A stretch of DNA of 64,000 nucleotides from JAVDCA01 sp035293985. Lineage in GTDB: Bacteria; Pseudomonadota; Alphaproteobacteria; Rhizobiales; Xanthobacteraceae. Location of the stretch: contig DATGLS010000014.1 in NCBI GenBank assembly GCA_035293985.1, positions 247,508 to 311,507 on the forward strand. Direction: 5' to 3'. The notes under the pieces were generated by a model. It was given only the letters and a program-made list of their open reading frames with translations. It did not search any database and was not told where the DNA came from. A program made the position numbers and the translations under genes. Shown here piece by piece: positions 24,321 through 31,106 of the stretch. Position 1 is the stretch's first letter. Every line of letters starts with the position of its first letter.

Positions 24321-25127
24321 CTACAGCCGGACAGCGAAGAGCTTATTGCGCAGCTGCTCGAATGCCTCTCCGCTATCGAGCAGCCTGATCTCTTCCAAGA
24401 CCCGACGGGTGGCTGGCAATGGCGCGACGTTCAATTCGTCTTTGAGGAGCTTGCTCCATTGCTGGTAGCTCCGAACGGCCTCGTAGCGCTGCTCGTCGAG
24501 TGCGAGCAGCACCAGGAGATTGCGCATCAGCTCTTCCCGGAACGGGTCGAACCGCAATGCATGCCGCGCGAGGCTTATGGCCTGATGATACAGGCCGACG
24601 GTACCGAGGCCACGTGCCGTGATGGTGGCGGTGCGTACGAAGATCGAATGGAGCCGCTCTCTTTCCTCGAGTATCCAATCGCCTTCGTCGCCGTCGAGGA
24701 ACGGCCCTTCGTAGCGGTGCAAGATGGCGGTGATGGCCATCAGCCTCTGTGGGTCCAGAGGCGCTAGGGGATCCTTGAGTATCGGTGCGGCGAAGCGCTG
24801 GAGCGCCCAAATATCCACATCGAGCCAAGGCGCGTTGGTGAGAAGTGTTTCGCTGCCGAACGTCTGTAAATTCCCTTCGCTTGCGCTCTCCGACTGCGTG
24901 GCCAAGAGTTTTCGCAGGCGCCAGACCGCAGAGTTGAGCGCGCGCCGCGCGCGCTCGGCGTCCAGCTCGGGCCAAAACAGCTCGGCCAGCCTTTCGCGGC
25001 GGTGCCCGCGATCCGGAAAAGTAAAAAGGAAGCTCGCCAATTTTCGCGCAGCTGGTCCCAATTCATGCCAGTCGTGCGCATCGCTCCCCGCGACTCGGAA
25101 TCCTCCGAGCAGCCCGACGCTCAACAT
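24321..25127 (-). CDS. SARP-family transcriptional activator (winged helix plus BTAD)
   Basis: A 268-residue regulator. Residues about 1-95 form the OmpR-like winged helix: GLLGGFRVAG, LGPAARKLASFLFTFP and LFWPELDAERARRALNSAVW followed by RLRKLL. Residues about 100-255 form a bacterial transcriptional activation domain made of TPR-like helices (YEGPFLDGDEGDWILEERER, AISLARHALRFDPFREELMR, ALDEQRYEAVRSYQ). SARPs bind direct repeats overlapping the -35 region and activate neighbouring genes, in actinomycetes mostly antibiotic clusters; here the likely target is the downstream unit. The ribosome-binding region is a run of nine G (25131-25139) followed by AAG and the ATG. Confidence 0.88.
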   Translation of the reverse strand: MLSVGLLGGFRVAGSDAHDWHELGPAARKLASFLFTFPDRGHRRERLAELFWPELDAERARRALNSAVWRLRKLLATQSESASEGNLQTFGSETLLTNAPWLDVDIWALQRFAAPILKDPLAPLDPQRLMAITAILHRYEGPFLDGDEGDWILEERERLHSIFVRTATITARGLGTVGLYHQAISLARHALRFDPFREELMRNLLVLLALDEQRYEAVRSYQQWSKLLKDELNVAPLPATRRVLEEIRLLDSGEAFEQLRNKLFAVRL

Positions 25128-25465
25128 CTTCCCCCCCCCATCACTCGAGGCGGACCTTATTCGTTCTCAAATGTTGTATACGCGCCCGCCCAAGTTGCAG
25201 GGTGCCTCAATAGCATTTGTTGTCAAGCCAAGAATAGCCTACCTACGGGCGAGCCGTTTCGGCACCAGCCCCGATGACGACGTGGTCTGGCCGCGGCGAG
25301 GCCGCCAGTCGGTCCGCCCGGGATGGGACGGCGGCCGGAAAGTCAACGCCATCGGACGTGCGACGATGGGCCGTGCGATGATGGGCCGTGCGACGATGGG
25401 CTGTGCGACGGGGCCGAATCAGTCATTACTCACGGCGCGGATAATGGGGATGCGGAGGGCCGCGC
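25128..25465. other. Upstream region of the SARP gene: poly-C/G tract and a lower-GC patch
   Basis: 338 bases without a larger gene. 25131-25139 is a C9 run (G9 for the SARP transcript). 25150-25240 is locally lower in GC and carries a TTGACA hexamer on the minus strand (25221-25226) without a good -10 box. 25358-25415 holds a tandem repeat. No terminator was recognised. Confidence 0.45.
25358..25415. repeat. 15-bp tandem repeat, about 3.9 units
   Basis: Units GTGCGACGATGGGCC, GTGCGATGATGGGCC, GTGCGACGATGGGCT and a shortened GTGCGACGGGGCC follow one another directly. Unit differences are single bases. It is non-coding and lies about 50 bases before a small plus-strand gene. Confidence 0.8.
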
Positions 25466-25633
25466 ATGGGCGAGCTCATCGAAGGACCTTGGCGACGGCG
25501 TGAGGGGCCCGATCTGATGCGGGCGCTGAGCGAGGAAATCGCTCGCATGACGGCCGCGCTCGAGCGGTTGCGCGAACTCCACAAGCGGGGCGAGGTGGTC
25601 GATCTGCGGGCCGTGCTCGACGGGCGCAACTAG
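25466..25633 (+). CDS. Small protein, 55 residues, helical
   Basis: Starts MGELIEGPWRRREGPDLMRA and continues with an amphipathic helix (LSEEIARMTAALERLRELHK) to VVDLRAVLDGRN and stop. A strong ribosome-binding site, GGAGGG (25454-25459), lies 6 bases before the ATG, and third-codon positions are G/C-rich as in its neighbours. The heptad-like hydrophobic spacing suggests a short coiled coil. Function unknown. It lies 139 bases upstream of cobU on the same strand. Confidence 0.6.
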   Translation: MGELIEGPWRRREGPDLMRALSEEIARMTAALERLRELHKRGEVVDLRAVLDGRN

Positions 25634-25699
25634 TTTCTGTGCGTATCGCGGCGAAGCCGGCACCGGTTCGCCGGTCCGGATATGCGGCCAATTTGTAGT

Positions 25700-25750
25700 G
25701 CGGCGCCTTGTCGGCGCGGATTGCTTCGTCTGCTTGGCAATGACAATGTC
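25700..25750. repeat. Partial palindromic repeat (family E)
   Basis: GCGCGGATTGCTTCGTCTGC followed by TTGGCAATGACAATG resembles the right half of the element at 1762-1930. It lies in the gap before cobU. No riboswitch is present in this gap. Confidence 0.45.
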
Positions 25751-25772
25751 GCCCCACATGGCTTGAGACCTT

Positions 25773-26303
25773 GTGGTGACGACCCATTCTCCGCGACTGA
25801 CCCTGGTGCTTGGCGGCGCCCGCTCGGGCAAGAGTTCCCATGCCGAATCCCTCGTCATGACGGCGCCGCCGCCATGGCTCTACATCGCGACCGCCGAGGC
25901 ACACGACGACGAGATGACGGCGCGTATCGCCGCACACCGGGCGCGGCGCGGCGCCGATTGGCGCACGATCGAGGCGCCGCGCGAGGTTGCGGCGGTGCTC
26001 GCGAGCGCACCGGCCAGCGGCGCCATGCTGGTCGATTGCTTGACGCTGTGGCTTTCCAACCTGATGCTGGCGGATGCGAACATCGAGACCGAGATCGATC
26101 GTCTCGATGATGCGCTCGCCTACGCCCAGGTGCCGGTGGTGCTGGTGTCGAACGAGGTCGGCCTCGGCATCGTGCCCGACAATGCGCTGGCGCGGCGCTT
26201 TCGCGACGCCCAGGGCCGGCTCAACCAGCGCGTCGCGTCGCGCGCCGACCGCGTCGTGATGATGGTCGCGGGCCTGCCGCTGGTCGTAAAGGGAAGCACA
26301 TGA
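25773..26303 (+). CDS. cobU: Bifunctional adenosylcobinamide kinase / adenosylcobinamide-phosphate guanylyltransferase
   Basis: Phosphorylates adenosylcobinamide and transfers GMP to it (CobP in aerobic nomenclature). The 176-residue protein has the P-loop LVLGGARSGKSSHAESL (about residues 11-27), IATAEAHDDEMTARIAAHRA with the His guanylylation region, DCLTLWLSNLML and VSNEVGLGIVPDNALARRFR, all typical. It starts with GTG at 25773. The end overlaps cobO as ATGA. This block has no riboswitch of its own, unlike the chelatase operon. Confidence 0.95.
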   Translation: MVTTHSPRLTLVLGGARSGKSSHAESLVMTAPPPWLYIATAEAHDDEMTARIAAHRARRGADWRTIEAPREVAAVLASAPASGAMLVDCLTLWLSNLMLADANIETEIDRLDDALAYAQVPVVLVSNEVGLGIVPDNALARRFRDAQGRLNQRVASRADRVVMMVAGLPLVVKGST

Positions 26304-26917
26304 ACACGCCGATCGACGATGCCGCTGCCGCCCGTCATCGCGCCAAGATGGAGAAACGCAAGGCCGTCCAGGATGCCGAGGTCGCTGGCAAGACCGTCGA
26401 GAAGGGCCTGCTGATGGTCCATACCGGGACGGGCAAGGGCAAATCGACGGCGGCCTTCGGGCTCGCGCTGCGCATGCTGGGACGCGGCCATCGCATCGGC
26501 GTGGTGCAGTTCATCAAGGGCGCCTGGCATTCAGCCGAGCGCGATGCGCTCGCGCGCTTCGGAGACCAGGTCGTATGGCACAGCATGGGCGAGGGATTCA
26601 CGTGGGAGACGCAGGATCGCGCGCGCGACATGGCGGCGGCCGAGCGCGCCTGGGGCAAGGCGAAGGAGCTCATGGCCGACGAGCGCTTCGCCCTCGTCAT
26701 CCTCGACGAGCTCAACATCGCGCTGCGCTATGACTATCTCGATCTTGCGGCCGTGGTCGCGACGCTGACCGCACGCCGGCCGGCGCTGCACGTGATGGTC
26801 ACCGGCCGCAACGCCAAGCCGGAGCTGATCGCTGCCGCCGACCTCGTCACCGAGATGACGCTGGTGAAGCATCATTTCGCCGCCGGCGTGAAGGCGCAGC
26901 CCGGCATCGAGTTCTGA
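26300..26917 (+). CDS. cobO: Cob(I)yrinic acid a,c-diamide adenosyltransferase
   Basis: Transfers the 5'-deoxyadenosyl group of ATP to the reduced corrin cobalt (BtuR/CobA family). The 205-residue protein has the variant P-loop VHTGTGKGKSTAAFGLALR (about residues 40-58), GVVQFIKGAWHSAERDAL, LVILDELNIALRYDYL and VMVTGRNAKPELIAAADLVT. Length and motifs are normal. ATG overlaps the cobU stop; cobQ begins 8 bases after its stop. Confidence 0.96.
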   Translation: MNTPIDDAAAARHRAKMEKRKAVQDAEVAGKTVEKGLLMVHTGTGKGKSTAAFGLALRMLGRGHRIGVVQFIKGAWHSAERDALARFGDQVVWHSMGEGFTWETQDRARDMAAAERAWGKAKELMADERFALVILDELNIALRYDYLDLAAVVATLTARRPALHVMVTGRNAKPELIAAADLVTEMTLVKHHFAAGVKAQPGIEF

Positions 26918-26925
26918 GCACAGCG

Positions 26926-28386
26926 GTGGGCGCCCCCGCGCTGATGTTCCAAGGCACCGGCTCCGACGTGGGCAAGTCGCTGATCGTCGCCGGCCTCGCG
27001 CGCGCATTCACCTGCCGCGGCCTGCGTGTGCGGCCGTTCAAGCCGCAGAACATGTCGAACAATGCGGCGGTGACGGCCGACGGCGGCGAGATCGGCCGCG
27101 CCCAGGCGCTGCAGGCGCGCGCCGCCCGCGTTCTCCCGTCCGTGCACCTGAACCCGGTGCTGCTCAAGCCGCAAAGCGAGGTCGGCGCCCAGATCGTGGT
27201 GCAGGGCAAGATCTTCGCGACCGCCAAGGCGGCGGATTATCAAGGGCTCAAGCCCGAGCTCATGCCTTTCGTGCTCGACAGCTTCGCGCGTGTGCGTGCC
27301 GAGTCCGATCTCGTGCTGGTCGAGGGTGCGGGCAGCGCGTCCGAGGTCAATCTGCGGGCGCACGACATCGCCAACATGGGCTTCGCGCGCGCCGCCGATC
27401 TCCCGGTGGTGCTGATCGGCGACATCGACCGCGGCGGCGTGATCGCCAGCCTCGTTGGCACCAAGGCGGTGATCGATCCTGCCGATGCGGCGCTGATCCG
27501 CGGCTTCATCGTCAACAAGTTCCGCGGCGATCCGGCCTTGTTCGCGGATGGCATGGCGCGCATCGCGCAGGCGACCGGCTGGGCGCCGCTCGGTCTCGTG
27601 CCGTATTTTTCCGACGCGCGCCTACTGCCGGCCGAGGACGCGCTCGCGCTCGACCAGGCGCGACCGGCGAAACCCGCGGCGCGCGCGCGCATCGCCGTGC
27701 TGGTGCTGCCGCACATCGCCAACTTCGACGATCTCGATCCGCTCGATGCCGAGCCTGCGGTCGAGCTCGTGCGGATCAAGCCCGGCATGGCGCTGCCGGG
27801 CGACATCGCGCTGGTGATCCTGCCCGGCTCGAAGGCGACCATCGCCGACATGAATGCGCTGCGTGCCGCCGGCTTCGACGTCGACATCGCGGCGCATCTG
27901 CGCCGCGGCGGCCATGTGCTCGGCCTCTGCGGCGGCTACCAGATGCTCGGCCGCACCATCGCGGATCCGGCCGGCCACGAAGGCCCGCCCGGCAGCGTCG
28001 CGGGCCTCGGGCTGATCGATGTCGCGACCGTGCTCGATGACAACAAGCGGCTGGCCCAGGCGAGCGGCACGACCGCGGACGGTCAGCCTTTCTCGGGCTA
28101 CGAGATCCACATGGGCACGACCGACGGCCCCGATCGCGCGCGCCCGTTCGCGCGGCTCGCCGATGGCGCGCCGGATGGCGCGGTGTCGGCCGACGGCCGT
28201 GTGAGCGGCACCTATATCCACGGACTTTTCGCGGACGATCGCCAACGCGCGGCATGGCTCGCGCGGCTCGGGGCGGGGGCGTCGGTGGTGTCGTACGAGG
28301 CGCAGGTCGAGACGACGCTCGATCGCTTGGCGGCGCATCTAGCGAAGTGCATCGATCTCGATCGGCTGCTCGCTCTCGCGCGCTAA
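26926..28386 (+). CDS. cobQ: Cobyric acid synthase
   Basis: Amidates side chains b, d, e and g of adenosylcobyrinic a,c-diamide with glutamine as donor. The 486-residue protein has LMFQGTGSDVGKSLIVAGL, RPFKPQNMSNNAAVT, HLNPVLLKPQSE, VEGAGSASEVNLRAHDIANM and a C-terminal glutamine amidotransferase domain with the nucleophile Cys in GLCGGYQMLGR and the His in GTYIHGLFADD. It starts with GTG 8 bases after cobO. The stop is followed by a repeat-rich gap before convergent cbiB. Confidence 0.96.
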   Translation: MGAPALMFQGTGSDVGKSLIVAGLARAFTCRGLRVRPFKPQNMSNNAAVTADGGEIGRAQALQARAARVLPSVHLNPVLLKPQSEVGAQIVVQGKIFATAKAADYQGLKPELMPFVLDSFARVRAESDLVLVEGAGSASEVNLRAHDIANMGFARAADLPVVLIGDIDRGGVIASLVGTKAVIDPADAALIRGFIVNKFRGDPALFADGMARIAQATGWAPLGLVPYFSDARLLPAEDALALDQARPAKPAARARIAVLVLPHIANFDDLDPLDAEPAVELVRIKPGMALPGDIALVILPGSKATIADMNALRAAGFDVDIAAHLRRGGHVLGLCGGYQMLGRTIADPAGHEGPPGSVAGLGLIDVATVLDDNKRLAQASGTTADGQPFSGYEIHMGTTDGPDRARPFARLADGAPDGAVSADGRVSGTYIHGLFADDRQRAAWLARLGAGASVVSYEAQVETTLDRLAAHLAKCIDLDRLLALAR

Positions 28387-28399
28387 TCTTCTCGCAACA

Positions 28400-28541
28400 C
28401 GCCCGCTGCCTGCGCCCCTCCCCGCTTGCGGGCCGCTTGTGGGGGAGGGTAGGGGGGCTCTCGCCCGCTTGCGCATGCGTTTCTGGAAAGCAGCCCCTCT
28501 CCCACTCTCCCCTGCAACCGGCTGCAAGCGTGGGAGAGGGC
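28400..28541. repeat. G/C-rich palindromic repeat (family A) between convergent cobQ and cbiB
   Basis: CCCTCTCCCAC (28495-28505) and GTGGGAGAGGG (28530-28540) are perfect 11-bp inverted arms; upstream lies GCCCCTCCCCGCTTGCGGGC and GTGGGGGAGGGTAGGGGGGC. It sits between two convergent genes and could terminate both (inference). Confidence 0.7.
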
Positions 28542-28561
28542 CACTTGCGTTCTTGGCGAGC

Positions 28562-29527
28562 TCAGAGTGCCCAAATGAGGAAAGCGCAGATCGCCATCAC
28601 GCCAATCAAAATCCCATCCGCCTTGCGATAAAGCCTCAGCGCCGCCCGAATTTCCGCGGCACTCGCGTCCCGCCTCCCGTCCCCCATCAGCGCGTCATCG
28701 ACCGTCACGCCGCCGTACACGCGCGGCCCGGCGAGTGCGAGGCCGAGCGCGCCGGCGATGGCGGCCTCCGGATAGCCGGCGTTTGGCGAGCGGTGGCGAT
28801 GGGCATCGCGCTGCACCGCGCGCCAGCCGGCGGCGGCGCATTTGCGGTCGGTCAGCGCTGCGCTCGCGATCAGCAGCAGCGCGGCGAGCCGCGACGCCGG
28901 CAGGTTGACGAGATCGTCGAGCCGCGCCGCGGCCCAGCCGAACGCTTCGTGCCGCTCGGTGCGGTGGCCGATCATGCTGTCCGCGGTGTTGATCGCCTTG
29001 TAGATCGCGGCGCCGGGCAACCCGGCGATCGCCATCCAAAACGCCGGCGCGACCACGCCATCGGAGAAGTTTTCCGCCAGGCTCTCGATCGCGGCGCGCG
29101 CGACGGCCGCTTCGTCGAGGGCGGCGGTGTCGCGGCCGACGATGTGCGCGACCGCGGCGCGGCCGGCACTCAGGCCCTCGCGCTCGAGCGCATCGGCGAC
29201 GCGGGCGACGTGGGCATAAAGGCTGCGTTGCGCCAGCAGGGCGCTGGCGAGGATCGCCAGCACGATGCTGCCGAGCGCTAGCCCCAGCAGCGCCCGCTGC
29301 AGCGTAAAGCTCACCGCGCCCGTGAGCAGGACGAGGACGAGCACAGCCAGCACGCCGAGCATCCGGCGCGCATGGCCTGCGCGCTCCGGCTGATTCCAGG
29401 TCCGATCGAGCGCGCCGATCAGTCGTCCGATCCAGATTATCGGATGGCCGATTGCGCGCGCGAGCCAGTCGGGATAACCGACCGTCACCTCGATCAGCAG
29501 GGCCAACAGGGTCAGCGCGACCGTCAT
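28562..29527 (-). CDS. cbiB: Adenosylcobinamide-phosphate synthase
   Basis: Attaches aminopropanol (phosphate) to adenosylcobyric acid; the aerobic name is CobD. It is an inner membrane protein of 321 residues with several hydrophobic helices. Typical stretches are ALLIEVTVGYPDWLARAIGH, GRDTAALDEAAVARAAIESL AENFSDGVVAPAFW, NTADSMIGHRTERHEAFGWA and HRSPNAGYPEAAIAGAL. The ATG at 29527 has GGGAG 4 bases upstream and shares CATG with the divergent cobC start. An in-frame extension to 29638 lies inside cobC and is not homologous. Confidence 0.94.
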   Translation of the reverse strand: MTVALTLLALLIEVTVGYPDWLARAIGHPIIWIGRLIGALDRTWNQPERAGHARRMLGVLAVLVLVLLTGAVSFTLQRALLGLALGSIVLAILASALLAQRSLYAHVARVADALEREGLSAGRAAVAHIVGRDTAALDEAAVARAAIESLAENFSDGVVAPAFWMAIAGLPGAAIYKAINTADSMIGHRTERHEAFGWAAARLDDLVNLPASRLAALLLIASAALTDRKCAAAGWRAVQRDAHRHRSPNAGYPEAAIAGALGLALAGPRVYGGVTVDDALMGDGRRDASAAEIRAALRLYRKADGILIGVMAICAFLIWAL

Positions 29528-30542
29528 GGTGCTCCCGGATTTCGCAGCGCCGCTGGCGCATGGCGGCGACCTCGGCGTCGCGCAAAGGCTGTTTCCCGCC
29601 GCGCCCGAACCATTCGTCGACCTGTCGACGGGGATCAATCCCTTTTCGTATCCGACGCCGCCGCTCGATCATGCGGCTTTTGCCCGCCTGCCGCCTTCGG
29701 CCGGCGTCGAGAAGCTCGCGGCCGTCGCCGCTACCGCCTATGGCGCGCCCGCCGCCGCCCAGGTGGTCGCGGCTCCCGGCGTGCAGATGCTGTTGCCGCA
29801 CATCGTGGCGCTGCGGCCGCCCGGACGGGCCGCAGTCCTCGCGCCAACCTATGCGGAGCACGCGCGCGTCGCCGCGCTCGCGGGCCACCATGTTCGCGAG
29901 GTCATGAGCGTCGGCGAGCTCGTGGGCGCCGACCTCGCGATCATCGTCAACCCCAACAATCCGGACGGGCGGCTGGTGGCCAGAGGCGACCTGCTCGCGC
30001 TCGCCGACGCGCTCGCGCCCGGTCTGCTCGTCGTCGACGAGGCTTTCATGGACGTCGCGCCCGCCGATGCTACTCTTGCGGGCGAGGTCGAGGGGGCAAA
30101 TCTCGTGGTGCTGCGCTCGTTCGGCAAATTCTTCGGCCTGCCCGGCCTCCGGCTCGGCTTTGCGCTCGCGAGCGCAGCGACCGCGGGGCGCCTGCGCGGC
30201 TCGCTCGGGCCGTGGGCCGTATCGGGCCCGGCGCTCGCGATCGGCAGTGTCGCGCTCGCGGACGTCGCCTGGATCGCGGCGACGCGGGTGCGCCTTGCGG
30301 CCGCGACGCGACGGCTCGACCGTCTGCTCATGGCGGACGGGCTGCACGCCGGGCTCGAGATCGTAGGCGGCACCACCCTCTTTCGTCTGGTGCGCGCGCC
30401 AGATGCGCACGGCCTCTTCGAGCATCTCGGCCGCGCCGGCATTTTCACCCGACGATTTGTCGAGCAGCCGGCGTGGCTGCGATTGGGCCTGCCGGGCCCG
30501 GAAGCGGACTGGCAAAGGCTCGCGGCGGCGCTCTCGCGGTAG
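29526..30542 (+). CDS. cobC: Threonine-phosphate decarboxylase-like PLP enzyme
   Basis: PLP-dependent fold type I enzyme that supplies (R)-1-amino-2-propanol phosphate for the nucleotide loop; called CobC in aerobic clusters and CobD in Salmonella. The 338-residue protein has the family start HGGDLGVAQRLFP, DLSTGINPFSYP, IVNPNNPDGRLV, VVDEAFMDVAP, and the PLP lysine in RSFGKFFGLPGLRLGFAL (about residue 202). Its ATG at 29526 overlaps that of cbiB in a single CATG, so both mRNAs start within about one codon of each other. Confidence 0.93.
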   Translation: MVLPDFAAPLAHGGDLGVAQRLFPAAPEPFVDLSTGINPFSYPTPPLDHAAFARLPPSAGVEKLAAVAATAYGAPAAAQVVAAPGVQMLLPHIVALRPPGRAAVLAPTYAEHARVAALAGHHVREVMSVGELVGADLAIIVNPNNPDGRLVARGDLLALADALAPGLLVVDEAFMDVAPADATLAGEVEGANLVVLRSFGKFFGLPGLRLGFALASAATAGRLRGSLGPWAVSGPALAIGSVALADVAWIAATRVRLAAATRRLDRLLMADGLHAGLEIVGGTTLFRLVRAPDAHGLFEHLGRAGIFTRRFVEQPAWLRLGLPGPEADWQRLAAALSR

Positions 30543-30655
30543 CGCCAGCCGGACCGCGTGGTTAACGAACGTCAGGGTTCCATCGCGACACCTCAGGGCG
30601 GCCGTAAAGTCCTGGTAACGCTTTGATGCTAAGGGATATTTTCTCCTCGTCTCGG

Positions 30656-31006
30656 ATGGAGGCCATGGCTGACAAGGCGCAAAAGGCCCGCTTCAACCTG
30701 CTCGGCTACGGTGCGATCGCGGTGTACATCGGGCTCCTCGCCATGGTTGCGGCCGGCGTCTACGGCTTCAACATGACGAGGATGATGATGCTCTTCCGCG
30801 GCAGCGAGCTGACGCGCGAGCAGATGCGCACCGGGCACATGGTCATCACCACCGAGGACCAGACCCAGTGCCGGTCGATCCATTTCGACAACCAGACGTC
30901 GGAGCTCGGCGCGGAAACCTTGGCGGACTGCGACGCCGTGCAAGCCCAAGAGCATAGTGGAGGGGGCACCTTCGGCGTGTTCCGCCACAGCTTCACGGGT
31001 CGCTAG
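30656..31006 (+). CDS. Small membrane protein of unknown function
   Basis: A 116-residue protein with one clear membrane segment (about residues 13-36, LLGYGAIAVYIGLLAMVAAG) followed by a polar domain with two Cys (QTQCRSIHFDN and LADCDAVQ) about 20 residues apart. Starts at 30626, 30656 or 30665 are all possible; GGAGG at 30658-30662 is too close to the last to decide. The upstream region carries GGTTAACG-like AT-poor sequence without a clear promoter. Function unknown; the paired Cys suggests an exported disulfide-bearing domain. Confidence 0.6.
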   Translation: MEAMADKAQKARFNLLGYGAIAVYIGLLAMVAAGVYGFNMTRMMMLFRGSELTREQMRTGHMVITTEDQTQCRSIHFDNQTSELGAETLADCDAVQAQEHSGGGTFGVFRHSFTGR

Positions 31007-31106
31007 GCGTCTCCGCAACTTCCCTACCCAGGTCCTGATTTCGTCTTGATTTCCTTCCGCGCCGCGGGATCAATCACCCGTGGGATGCAGCGGCGAGGAG
31101 CGACGC

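Noticed and set aside
25358..25415. A CRISPR-like repeat
   Set aside because: Units are directly adjacent without spacers, so it is a simple tandem repeat.
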